A DNA stretch of 64,000 nt from Adineta steineri (Eukaryota > Rotifera > Eurotatoria > Adinetida > Adinetidae), in the NCBI GenBank assembly GCA_905250115.1, contig CAJNOI010000018.1, forward strand, positions 434,001 through 498,000, given 5' to 3'. Below, in pieces: positions 48,131 through 59,107 of this stretch. Each line of letters starts with the position of its first letter. The stretch's first letter is position 1. Position numbers and translations under genes: made by a program. The notes beneath the pieces are model-generated. The model searched no databases. It was not told the DNA's origin and saw only the letters and a list, made by a program, of their open reading frames with translations.

Positions 48131-48311
48131 TACAATTAACTGAGCGAAAAAGAAAAGATGATTAAAAAATCTTTTAAATCATAATTGAAAAATCAATAAA
48201 GAATAAATTAAACAGCTGTCTCTTTAAAAAAAATTTTATTATAAAAACACACGCACAATTCTCTTATTTAAATTTGATTGTTCGAAAGGAGAATATCACA
48301 GGTAGAAATAT

Positions 48312-51300
48312 TTAATTTAATTCATTATTAAGATCATTTGATGTCCATCGTCCGATCCATTCGTACATATTTTTATATTCATCCTAAATAAATAAAAGAA
48401 ATCATTTTAGAGAAACAAGCAAACTATATATGACTTCGGATTGAAAAGCCGAACATGAATATGCAATTTTTCTTGCTTGATGAAAAACATCTGCTACATT
48501 ATCAATCATTAATTGTTCCATTAAATTCGCAATAAGACAAACAATAGCACCTTCTCGAATATCACTAGAAAAAAAATTTTTAAGAATAAAATTAATCTAT
48601 TAGAATAAGATTTTGCCTACTCAATACAAATTAATATTGGTATATAATTATTTTGATCAAAATTTGCAATATATTGAGAAAGTTTATATAATGGAATATT
48701 TCGAATAGAATTACTCGGTTGATAAATAGAAATATCAGTATTAAAATAACGTCGAAAATCATTTGCAAGATAATTACTATCAAATTTTAATTGTTGTTTA
48801 TCGATTAAATCAACATTCTAATAGAAAAAAAAATGAAAATATTTCTGAAAAAATTACTTTTTGTTTTTACTTGATGACTATTTTGTTGAAATAAAAAACA
48901 ATGTTGAATTTTATATGTTAACATAATTTTTAATATACTATCAGAATTTTGACCAATTGTTAATATAAATACATTTGAATGAATATAACTCTTTGATTAA
49001 ATTAAGATTAACGAAAAAATATTTTCAATAATAAATTTTACTTACATCAATAAAATAAATTATATTATGATCAATAATAACTGGCAAATAAGGATTTCCT
49101 AAATAGAATAAATTACAATAAATTTCGATTTTTTTTTATTTTAAACATACTTGATGGAATAATAGCATCAAGTTCTTTCAAACTATTATTAATAAAAGTC
49201 TAAAACAGAAAAATACAAATTAATTTTAATGTTTAAAATCTTATTATATTTACGTGGAATTGATCCAATAATGGATTATGATAAAATTGTGCAAATCGAT
49301 TTCGTAGTAAACTTTTTATTTGATGATCTAATGCTTGTAATGTTGTTGTTTCAGTTGAATAATTCCAAGTTGAAAGATATAAAATTGTTGTATAAATAAC
49401 AATTAACATATGCTAAATTAACAAAAAATATTTATTTACATACCGTAGTTAAAAAGTTTTGCAAATTCGCTATATTTATTCACAGAAACAACATTTCATC
49501 TATCTTTCTGCATCATATATTACAAAAAGGTATATAATTAACATGCCTAGATAAAACCCCCTGCTAGCTTATTGTAGCTGGTGATTATTTAGTCTATGTC
49601 GAATAAACCAGAAAAACTAAGTTTCTGGAAGCCTATTCCGAGATGAGTTGTAGCTTCATTCCTTTCGCTTTGAAGGAGATAATGACATTGTTTCACATGT
49701 TGCTAAAAACAGCATGGTAATGCTTTTTTTATTCGATAAATTTTTTATTTGTGAATTTAAACATTTCTCACTATAAGAATCAGCATCTGATAAATAATGA
49801 CTCGGATGTCATACAATCAAGAACTTCTCTAATTTTTTGAGGACCCAAAAACCTAATAAAATCCAACGTTATGCAAGCATGCCAATTTTATACCTATAGT
49901 TTACTTCGGAGAACATCTTAACAGTGTGCAGTGGCGGATCTAGGATTTTGGAAGGGAGGGGCGATTTTGGTTCAAAGCTATTTTTTGAGTCCAACCGAAG
50001 TAATGTGAACCTATTTTTTCGTTCATTTTTTCTGTAAAAAATCCAAAAAAAATTCGGAAGGGGGGCGATCGATCCCATCGCTCCCCCCCCCCTAAATCCG
50101 CCACTGACAGTGTGTTAGAAGATTCAAACTTTCCATAAAATATCGCAACAACTACCCTATGTAACCATACTTCATTCATTAGACATATTGGTAATTGTTG
50201 ATTTAATTGTGTTATTGTATTTAATATATTTATAAAACCATACCAAATTAATAAACGTCGATTAATATCGATTGTCATATAAGCAATAGCTCGTGTATTA
50301 ACATTACTAAAATTTTGTTCTTAGTTATGTTTATATGATTGAAATTACTTACAGTGAATGTATTGCAATAATACCTTGATTAACATTATGAAGTTCTTCT
50401 TCTTTATCTTTTTGACTAACTGTATATTGAAGACGTAATAATGTTATTGGATCAATTTTAAATTCAGTTTCATTCCAACCTTTAATTTGAAAATGTTCAA
50501 TAATACGAGTTGCATTTTCACTAATCTAATTTATAGAAAAAAAAAATTCTATTTCGAAATTAATAGTTTTATTATTATCAAACTTTTTCGATTTTGAATT
50601 GAATTGTTTCAATATCTAATCGTTTCATTTTTCCAATAAAATTTATTTGATAAGTCTCATCAATTTTTATTGAAGGATTATGTTCATCGGGCCAATATGA
50701 AATTAAATTTACATTTTCTGTTATATCATAAAGCATAACAATTGATGATACATGTCGTGACCATATTGTATCCCAAAATGTTAACACATTCGTTCGATGA
50801 ACAGCTATAAAAAGTATGTTTGACGATCGATCATATGTTTTACACTTAGTTGATTATTTTATGTACTTCACTCCCTAGAAACTACTTCATCACTCAACTG
50901 ACATTTTTCAAGTTATTGCTTTCTTCTCGAAAAATCTCTCCGGAAATTGACTTATAGATATATAAGTTCAAGAGTTTTGTATTAGACTGTACCTTCTATT
51001 AATAGATAACGAGCATCAATTTGATTATTTCCAATATTCTTGATCTATAGATAGAAAATAAACAATTAGAAAACTATATGTCTATTATTATTACTTCGAT
51101 AGTATATGATTGTAAATGATTAGTAGTTTCAGTATGAATTACTGATGATTGATGTTCGGATGTATTTATATTCATCGTTCGATGAAATGCTTCAATTTGT
51201 TGTTTTAAAGCAAAATAATCATTTGCTGCCAAATCTCGAATATGTTCTCGAATTTTTTGTGATGGTACAACTAACGTATTACTTAATAATGTTGGACGTA

Positions 51301-51365
51301 TACGTTTATAGATAATTTCTTGATTCTTATAATGATCTTTATCATATAATTTATTCCAATCAACT
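48312..51365 (-). CDS. Tandem PTP-like (pseudophosphatase) region, probably 3' part of a DHHC fusion
   Basis: About ten exons encode two receptor-type tyrosine-phosphatase-like domains. D1 starts VPSQKIREHIRDLAANDYFA (about 51240-51290). It continues with NNQIDARYLLIEG, FWDTIWSRHVSSIVMLYDIT and YWPDEH (50577-50807), then EHFQIKGWNE. Its active-site loop, across the junction near 50310-50350, reads HSLNVNTR, so the HC-x5-R motif has Ser for the catalytic Cys. D2 follows the linker TLQALDHQIKSLL. It has SYIHSNVFILTIGQ (about 48960-49005), then ILICIDDIREGAIV where the loop should be (no His, one residue short). It ends VADVFHQARKIAYSCSAFQS and EYKNMYEWI. The first exon has no in-frame start codon before the PTP start and follows a 56-nt intron after the DHHC exons, so it is probably not a separate gene. 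One intron carries a hAT MITE. Confidence 0.75.
49929..50106. mobile_element. hAT-like MITE in PTP intron
   Basis: A 178-bp element with ends CAGTGGCGGATCTAGG and a matching inverted right end (CCTAAATCCGCCACTG, one mismatch). It is flanked by perfect 8-bp duplications ACAGTGTG (49921-49928 and 50107-50114). The ends and duplication size are classic hAT. A C10-type homopolymer lies near the right end. It sits in an intron of about 700 nt. Confidence 0.85.
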
Positions 51366-51421
51366 CTAAAATATCAAATTCAAAATAAAATAAAATTATT
51401 TTCATACAAAATAAAACTAAC

Positions 51422-52509
51422 GAAGGTTGTAACGGTCCACACCAAGAAACTATTAAATTCTTCCATTTTGAACCTTGTGGAATGCCACTTTCTTTTGAAT
51501 GTCTTTGAAATTTAATATCCTCTCTTGTCGTCGCACCACTCATTGCTAAACCGCAATGATAGCACCAGAAGGATAGAAGCGTAAAGAAAAGCATTATACT
51601 AAGAAAACCAATAAAAAAACTTGGAATATTATAAGCGAGATATAGTCCTGGCTCATTTTTGTATTTATCCCATCGAAGATAAGCAGCAACGACACAACCA
51701 GCAAATGATATTAAACATAGTAATGAACATGAAAGAATAAAATTACAAAAATAACGATAATTTAATAAACCAACACAATTATTAACTAAAATAAATAAAT
51801 TTTGATATTTGGCTTTTTTTTTCTTCTTCATAAACTTACTCCATGGACAATGATGATCGAAATTTTGAATACATACATTACACATTGAACAATGTGACAC
51901 ACGTGGTAAACGATAAACACGACATGTATAACAATACGATGATGCATAAGGAAAATTTCGAACAAGTATTGTTCTTGGAGGCGGAATTGAAGGAAAATAA
52001 TTTCCATTTCTCAATTAAAAAATAAAATTTTTAAATTAAACTAAAACATATTTTAATATACAAATCAGTTTGAACATTATTTTCTTTTTCTGTTTGAAGA
52101 ACTTCATCAGCACTTGGTCGTGGAACAACACCCGGATCATGTAATGATGCAAATAAATAATTCGACAATGTATGAAAAAGTGCAAAAGCAAATAGAATTG
52201 GAAAATAATAATGACCATTTGTTACAAGTATAGGAAATCTATTTTTATTCAAAACAAAAATTGAACATTAAATAATTGAATTAAACTTACTCCCAACCAA
52301 TATGTATTCCAGATAAAACTAAGAGTAAACTAACAACAAGGACAATTGCATACCAAGATTTATATGTCCAACATGAACCAAAATAGGAAACAGTTTTACT
52401 TGGATAAATCTAGTTAAATATACGTACATTAAAAATTTTCAATATTAGTTTTACGTACTCGTCCTCGACGCATAGTAGGTGACATACGAAGGATAACATC
52501 AGATGACAT
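51422..52509 (-). CDS. DHHC palmitoyltransferase, 5' part of predicted fusion
   Basis: S-acyltransferase that attaches palmitate to Cys of membrane proteins. Exons: 52459-52509 (MSSDVILRMSPTMRRGR), 52291-52409, about 52065-52238, about 51839-52016 and 51422-51789. It has four hydrophobic segments, two before and two after the Cys-rich domain. The Cys-rich domain is complete: CYTCRVYRLPRVSHCSMCNV, then CIQNFDHHCPW and INNCVGLLNYRYF. It resembles the ZDHHC9/14/18 group (LHDPGVVPRP, SWCGPLQPS). The last exon ends with a GTTAGT donor. The next acceptor, 56 nt on, joins in frame to a PTP-like region with no start codon of its own, so the gene probably continues to 48312. If it did not splice, a chance tail would extend to about 51283. 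Confidence 0.88.
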
Positions 52510-52899
52510 GAGAAATTAAAATTTATGATTATTTACAAGATTAATCAATCTAGAAACAATAAATGAGATTATAATGAATACAATATTCATCTGTCTAAAT
52601 CAACAGAATTCTTCTCCCGGAAGATTATCTCTTGAATCACTCGACAATATAATATTACAACAATTCATCTGAAACATAGAAAAGAACTCTGTGTTTATAT
52701 GTCTTATGTCACATTATACTGATCTTTTCATAACGAGTAATGACAGAACAAAACTAAACTTCTTTTTTTTTTTTTCTTCTGTTCTTCTCCTTCGTATCCA
52801 CGTTGTTCTTTCCTTCTTCTTTTTTTTTTCTTCTCTCGTGTAGAAACAAGAAAAAAAGAAAACAACATATTACTAACAAGGTCATTTCACAAGCAGGAG
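52510..52899. promoter_or_regulatory. Divergent spacer with long pyrimidine tract
   Basis: A 390-nt spacer between the DHHC-PTP gene and the beta-lactamase-like gene. From about 52760 to 52835 it contains a T/C-rich tract, almost free of purines on the plus strand apart from a few A/G. It could be a promoter element or a polypyrimidine tract for 5' splicing of the plus-strand gene. Confidence 0.5.
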
Positions 52900-54188
52900 A
52901 TGGAATCTAATTCAAAAACAAACAATAACAAATCAAATGTTTCAAGACTCTGTGGATTAAGAAAAAGTAATAATTCCATCTCATTATACAGAAAAAAAAT
53001 TACTCATTTTTTTTCCTTCTAGAATCATCAGTCAATTCAACAGAAAAGCAAGATTTAATTACGCAATTAGCTGATGATTATTTAGAATCACTTGCCAACC
53101 GTAAATTATTCAGTGGATCAATACTTATAGCTCAAAATAATCAAATCTTACTTATTAAAGGTTATGGATGTGCAGAATATATTTGTCAAGAAAAAAATAC
53201 TAGTCAAACAATTTTTCGTACTGGTAGTGTAACAAAACCATTTACAGCAATAATAATTCTTAAATTATACGAAAGAAAACAATTAAATCTTGATAATAAG
53301 TTATCAATTTATTGTCCTGATTATCCTCATGGTAATCAAATAACAATAAAACATTTACTTTCAAATACATCTGGTATTGAAGATTATACAGATTTGGAAG
53401 TATTTGAAAATAAATGTCATGAAAGTTTAACAATTGATCAAGTTATTGAGATGTTTAAAGACGAACCATTACAATTTAAACCAGGATCAAAATATCGTTA
53501 TTCAAATTCAAATGTAAAATTAACATAGAAATTTTCATTTACTAAAAATTCTTCTTCTTTAGTATATTTTATTAGGTTTAATTATTGAAAAAGTAACTGG
53601 AAAATCATACGAATTAAATCTTCAAGAATTTATTCTTCAACCATGTCAAATGAAAGATACCGGTTATGAATGTGATTGTAATCCAGCATTACAATCGGAT
53701 AATAATAATAAACGAGCAGATGGTTATGTTTGTAGTACAGATTCAAATGGTTTTGAATCATGTCGTTTTATAAATATGTCAACAGCTCGTAGTGCAGGAG
53801 GAATTTATTCGACTGTTGAAGATTTATATCGACTTGATCGATATTTATATGGAGAAACAATCTTAAATAAACGAACAAAAAATATGATGTTTAAACCTGT
53901 GAGAGAACATTATGCACTTGGGTAAAAATATTTATTATTATTATTTTATTATATACATACATATATTTGTTTGTTCTAATTGTAAATTTAAGTTGGGAAA
54001 TTTATCGATTAAAACATAGAAGAATCAAACAACAACATACTGGTGAAATATTTGGTTTTACAAGTTGTTTAGCTCGTTTTCCAAATGATAATGCATGTAT
54101 TATTCTATTAAGCAATGTAGAAGATATATCATTACATGATATTATTGAACAACTAACTGATATTTTATTTCAACAAAATAAGAATTAA
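52900..54188 (+). CDS. Serine beta-lactamase-like hydrolase (class C / DD-peptidase fold)
   Basis: Member of the penicillin-binding-protein-like serine hydrolases (COG1680 type). Four exons: 52900-52966, 53023-53513, 53563-53921, 53994-54188; about 370 residues. All three active-site motifs are present: SVTK in FRTGSVTKPFTAI, the YSN motif in YRYSNSNYILLG, and HTG in QQHTGEIFGF in place of KTG. Conserved supporting blocks are LLSNTSGIEDY and RSAGGIYSTVEDLYRLDRYL. No clear signal peptide, so it is probably cytosolic. The family is mainly bacterial but also occurs in animals (LACTB). The introns and host-like composition show it is domesticated in this genome if it was acquired. The substrate could be an ester, peptide or lactam. 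Confidence 0.85.
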
Positions 54189-55248
54189 TCTCACCGTTAT
54201 GATATAGAGATATATATGCTAGCTCAAATTCTATATCATTATTAACTTTTTTTCTTTCTTCTATTCATTTGTTTGCGATCATATTTCAATGTCGTTTCTA
54301 ACGATTATTAATAAATAAGAATATATGTCTTATATTTACCTCATTGTCGATTGAAAAACCAATAAGAGAAATTGATTTGCATATCATGACCAGCAGCTGT
54401 CAGGACTTATCCTACACAATCTTGAGTTTGCGCAAAAATCTTGATAAAGTTGATGAATCCTATAGAGAATATAAATTCCCAATAGAATCTCTCATCATAA
54501 AAATTCAAATACTATTTACATTTAATTTATGCATGGATATAATTATGTAAACTTTTCACACTCATTAGATAGAATAAATATTTACCTCTGTGTATAAATA
54601 TAAAGAGAAATGAAGGATTTGATTAAAGTAATTTATTTTATCGTTGTATTCTTTATATCTTTGTTAGAGAAAAATATTTTTATATACATGACTAACAATA
54701 GATATCTTTTTTTCTTTTTTATCATTATTCTAGTTTATTCAAAAGGCATATACTAAAAAAATGCCAGTCTATAGTAATAAAAATGCTTAGTGCCATTTTT
54801 CCATTCATATAGAACAATGTATATATATGGAACATCTCAAGGTTACCTATTTGTCTGCATAACAATACTAATAGAAAGAAAGAAAGAAAGAAAGAGATAG
54901 AATATACAAGATATTTATTCATACATACTTCAAATACCAAGACAGATTTGAACGACCATGACGATCAGTAGAAAATCAATTTAAATATTAATCTACTATC
55001 TTTACACATCAATCATTTCTATTGTATTTATTTGTTAATCAACTTCGTTTTCTTAATCCATAGTGAAATGATTTTATGCTAACGTCATCATTCATTACAC
55101 TACTCTAAGAGGAAATAATAGTTGTCTTTTCATTGTATAATATGTACCTTTCTCTTCACTTGTCTATGATTAATGAAGAGCTACGATCACATTACGTAGA
55201 TATACTCCTTCAACATACGACACCTTTCAGTTTATTTATTGATCTGTA
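54189..55248. other. Intergenic region
   Basis: About 1.06 kb of AT-rich DNA after the hydrolase gene. It contains a (GAAA)n microsatellite at about 54873-54895. No conserved coding block recognised. It ends at the TA target of the downstream transposon. Confidence 0.5.
54873..54895. repeat. (GAAA)n microsatellite
   Basis: Five to six tandem GAAA units on the plus strand in intergenic DNA. Confidence 0.75.
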
Positions 55249-56523
55249 TGAGTGATAATCGCAGCCATTGTACCCCCGAAACGAAAATGCTTATAAGTGA
55301 GGTTCTACTCGACCGATTTTAATAATTCCTTTTTGTTTTATTAGTCTGTATACGAACATTCACTTCTGAAAAAATCAAGTTTTTATCTGTCTTAGTTTAG
55401 GAGATATCAATGCAACAGTACCAAATATACAGCTTTTCACAGTATATACCGATGAAAAACGTTTTTTTTCGAAATCTAGTTTTGGCTTTTGTAAACTATT
55501 ATTTAATCAAAATTTGTAGCACTCGGCATCACCTTTCAGAATACTTCCTCAATATTTGTTTAAAATGAATTTTTTTTAATAGAAATCATTGATAGAAGAG
55601 ATGAAGACACTTCTAATTTTTCGTGTAGAGCGACATTAAAATGACTGGCTTGTCATTTTACGAAATTCGTTTGGAACGAATTTGATTCAGAGTGAAAGAG
55701 GAAGCAAGGGAAAACAATTTGACAGTTAAACGATATTAGTCTTTGAAGTCCTATCATTATAAAAAATTATTCAAATTACTAGGAAACACGATTTTCACAC
55801 AAAATGTAGAGCGACATTTTATACTTTATAATTTCTACGATCCTGTGAAAAATGAACCGTTTGCTATAGAAATTTTATAGTTTTTGCATCTCAACGAGTG
55901 GTGTTATCTCTTAGAAAAATCAAGAAAAAAATCCTTTCCGATTGAGAAAAAATTCAACCTTTCTAAGAAAATGTAGAGCGACATTGACTGTTGGGATTAT
56001 ACGTATTAACTGATCGATTTATGGAGGCAGTAAGTTGAGACTGGGTGTGCATCGATAACAGTTTTATAATGCTAACACTTTTGCATGTTTATCGTATCCA
56101 AAGAAGAATAAAAGATGTGTCACAAAATTTTTCATTAATCTATGCGAAACAAAAATACTTATGATTCATTATGGGCATAATCAACGAAAAAGAGAAAGAA
56201 ACAGAGCATTCACTCGTATCATCATAGTCTCACGACACCTAACAAAGCGAATCTTGTCGATATCCCCACAGTTAAATATATTTAGTGGACATTTTTTGAA
56301 AGGTTTTCAATAACATTGCTGTTTTAAAAAAATAGCTATTTATGACTATTCTGACTTATAGTTGCGGATCTCCACGATTTCACGAGAAAGTGTAGGGAAA
56401 ATATTATTTTCATAAACACTTTAGGTCACTCTATCAAGCGCAACATTCAGCTCTTTCAGATTGTAAAATTTACTTTTCTCGATTTTTTTCATCGAACGGT
56501 ACAATGGCTGCGATTATCACTCG
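55249..56523. mobile_element. TA-flanked non-autonomous DNA transposon (Tc1/mariner-like)
   Basis: A 1,275-bp element with 25-bp perfect inverted ends at 55250-55274 and 56498-56522 (outermost GAGTGATAATCGCAGCC), plus one degenerate outer base on each side. It is flanked by TA (55247-55248 and 56524-56525), the target of Tc1/mariner elements. No transposase frame. Inside, the exact 14-mer TGTAGAGCGACATT occurs three times in one orientation (55623, 55805, 55972). Base composition is slightly richer in GC than the surroundings. Confidence 0.82.
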
Positions 56524-56636
56524 TATATTATTTGTATAACCTAAAAACTTTCTTTGATATACAATCGATTGTAGTTTTTTGTTTATTAAAACTATAACAA
56601 AATAAATTGTACAAAAAAAACAACAACAACAAAATT

Positions 56637-59107
56637 CTAAACATTAAAAATAGATGTTTGTGATTGTCGTTTTAATGCTCTTAATAAACTAAATATTGTT
56701 GCTGGTGTAATACCTGGTATTCGACTAGCTGAACCTAATGTTGTTGGTCGTACTTCTTCTAATCTTTGTTTCGCTTCATTTGATATTTGTAATATTTGAT
56801 AATCAAATGAATCTGGAATAATAAATGATTCATCTCGTTTAACTTCATCAATCTCATTTTTTTGTCTTTTTGTTAAATGTTCATAAACAGCATCAAGACA
56901 TAAACGTTCACATAATTCATTATCAGATAAAAGCATTGAACGTACATTTTGATCATCAGGTACGAGAGCAAGCCATTTTTCATTATCCATCATGTAAGGT
57001 GCTTGATGAACAAGTGAATAAAGTGATTTAATTGTTTCATCTCGACTTGGATTTAATTCTGGTGGTGAAGTTAATAAATGGCGCCAAACATGTATTGGTT
57101 TTTTAAGATTTTGTAAACATTCTTTTGCTTGATCATAATTTTTTTTAAACGATTGAAATTGATTATAACGTTGCTCACTTACACAACCAATATCATATCC
57201 AGATTGTGTCAAACGAAGATCAGCATTATCTGCACTAAAAACAAAATATTTCTCTTTATTATTTTAAACAGAATGAAAATATTTTTTTACCGAAGAGATA
57301 AACGATATTCACTTCGTGCTGTAAACATTCTATATGGTTCACTTGTACCATGCAATGTTAAATCATCAATCATAACACCAATATATCCTTCACCTCGACT
57401 AATTGTAAACATTGGTTTATTCAATACTTTACATGCACTATTAATTCCAGCAATGATTCCTTGTGCTGCAGCTTCTTCATATCCAGTTGTTCTAGAATAA
57501 TATAAAAAATATAGACTATCTTTTATTTGAATTATAAAATTATTACCCATTAATTTGTCCAGCAAAGAAAAGATTCGTAACACGTTTTGTTTCTAAACTT
57601 GGTTTAACTTCTCTTGGATCAATATAATCATATTCAACTCCATAACCTGGTCGAACCATATTCACATTTTCAAGAGATGGTATTGTACGAAGCATACGTA
57701 ATTGAATATCAATAGGTAATGTACAACTTAAACCTTGTGGATAAGTTAAATCAGAATCAAAACCTTCTGAAAACAGAACAAAAACTATTTTTATAGAAAG
57801 CAAAAACATTTTAATTAACCAGGTTCAAGCCAAACTGGATGTGTTTGATTTTTAAAACGAAGAATTTTTGATTCAATTGATGGACAATAACGTGGACCTT
57901 GAGTATCTTGTGTAACATGTCGACTTAAATGAGCATTTTTACGAACAATATCAGCTAATTGAGATGTTGTCATTGTTAAATGACAATTTAATTGTTCATC
58001 AGGTTTTATCCAAACATGTTTATTTAGAAATGAAAATGGTAATGGTGGATTATCACCTTTATGTGTTATAGTTTTACTAAAATCTATTGTTTTTGTTTCT
58101 AATCGAGCTGGTGTACCTGAAAATTTTTAATAATAAAAAAAATAATATTAAAAAGAACAAAATTTCTACCGGTTTTTAATCGACCCATTTTAAATCCAAG
58201 TTCTTCGATTGATTTAGCTAAATCAATGGCTGGTTGATCATTAATTCTTCCAGCTGGTTTTTGTTCATCCATACCAAGATTAATACATCCACGTAAAAAT
58301 GTTCCAGTTGTTATAATGACGGATTGAGTAGGAATTAAACAATGATTATCAAGTGTGATACCAGTTATACGTGATTGTTCTTTATCAATAACAATATCAC
58401 GTACAGCTGCAGCCATAACATGTAAATTTTGTGTATTAAGTATTTCATTTTGCATAGCTTGTTTATATAATTTCCGATCAATTTGTGCTCGATATCCCCA
58501 TACAGCTCGACCTTTACTTCGATTAAGAACTTTATAATGAACACCTGTTTTATCACAAAGACGAGCACATAATCCACTAGAAACAAGAAATTTCAATTTT
58601 GTCAATAATAGAATATATTTATGCAACAAAAAAATTAAATATACTCAAGAGCATCAATTTCACGCATTAAATGTCCTTTACCAATACCACCAAACGATGG
58701 ATTACAAGACATCTCACCAATTGTTTCTAATTTATGAGTTATCTATAAATTTAACAATGAGAAATAAAGCTTGTTCTTTTTTTTTGAATATCTGTTCTTA
58801 CTAGAAGTGTCCGAACACCCATTCGTGCAGCAGCATGTGCAGCTAAATCAAAATTCATATGAATACTTATAATTTCCAATTCGAATCATGTACCTTCACA
58901 ACCGGCATGACCGCCACCAACAACAACGACATCATAAGGTTGAAAGATAGAAGAATTAACTGGCTGTTTAATAACACCTTGAATAGGAATTGATTTTAAT
59001 TCAGATTCTGATAAAGAATTATAATTCGATGTTGAAAAACGCACATATGTCGTAGTAATATTTGACAAACGAAATGATCTTAAGTTATATTTTGCAAGTT
59101 GAAACAT
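56637..59107 (-). CDS. MTO1: Mitochondrial tRNA-modifying enzyme MTO1 (MnmG/GidA family)
   Basis: FAD enzyme that, with GTPBP3, makes the carboxymethylaminomethyl-type (taurinomethyl in animals) modification at the wobble uridine of mitochondrial tRNAs. The first exon encodes a basic Ser/Thr-rich presequence ([20 protein letters not shown]), then the FAD-binding [12 protein letters not shown]. Further family blocks: [57 protein letters not shown], then [44 protein letters not shown], and [21 protein letters not shown]. The C-terminus ends with the helical tRNA-binding region ([20 protein letters not shown]). About seven short introns. Length is as expected for MTO1. Confidence 0.95.

Noticed and set aside
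51283-51421. DHHC protein ending by read-through into the intron
   Set aside because: The frame stays open past the donor by chance, but it would overlap a conserved PTP exon in another frame. Splice consensus, intron size and frame all favour joining.
27240-56600. tRNA genes
   Set aside because: I looked for a TTCRANNC-type B box with a plausible A box. The few TTCGAATC-like strings found sit in repeats or coding exons without cloverleaf support.
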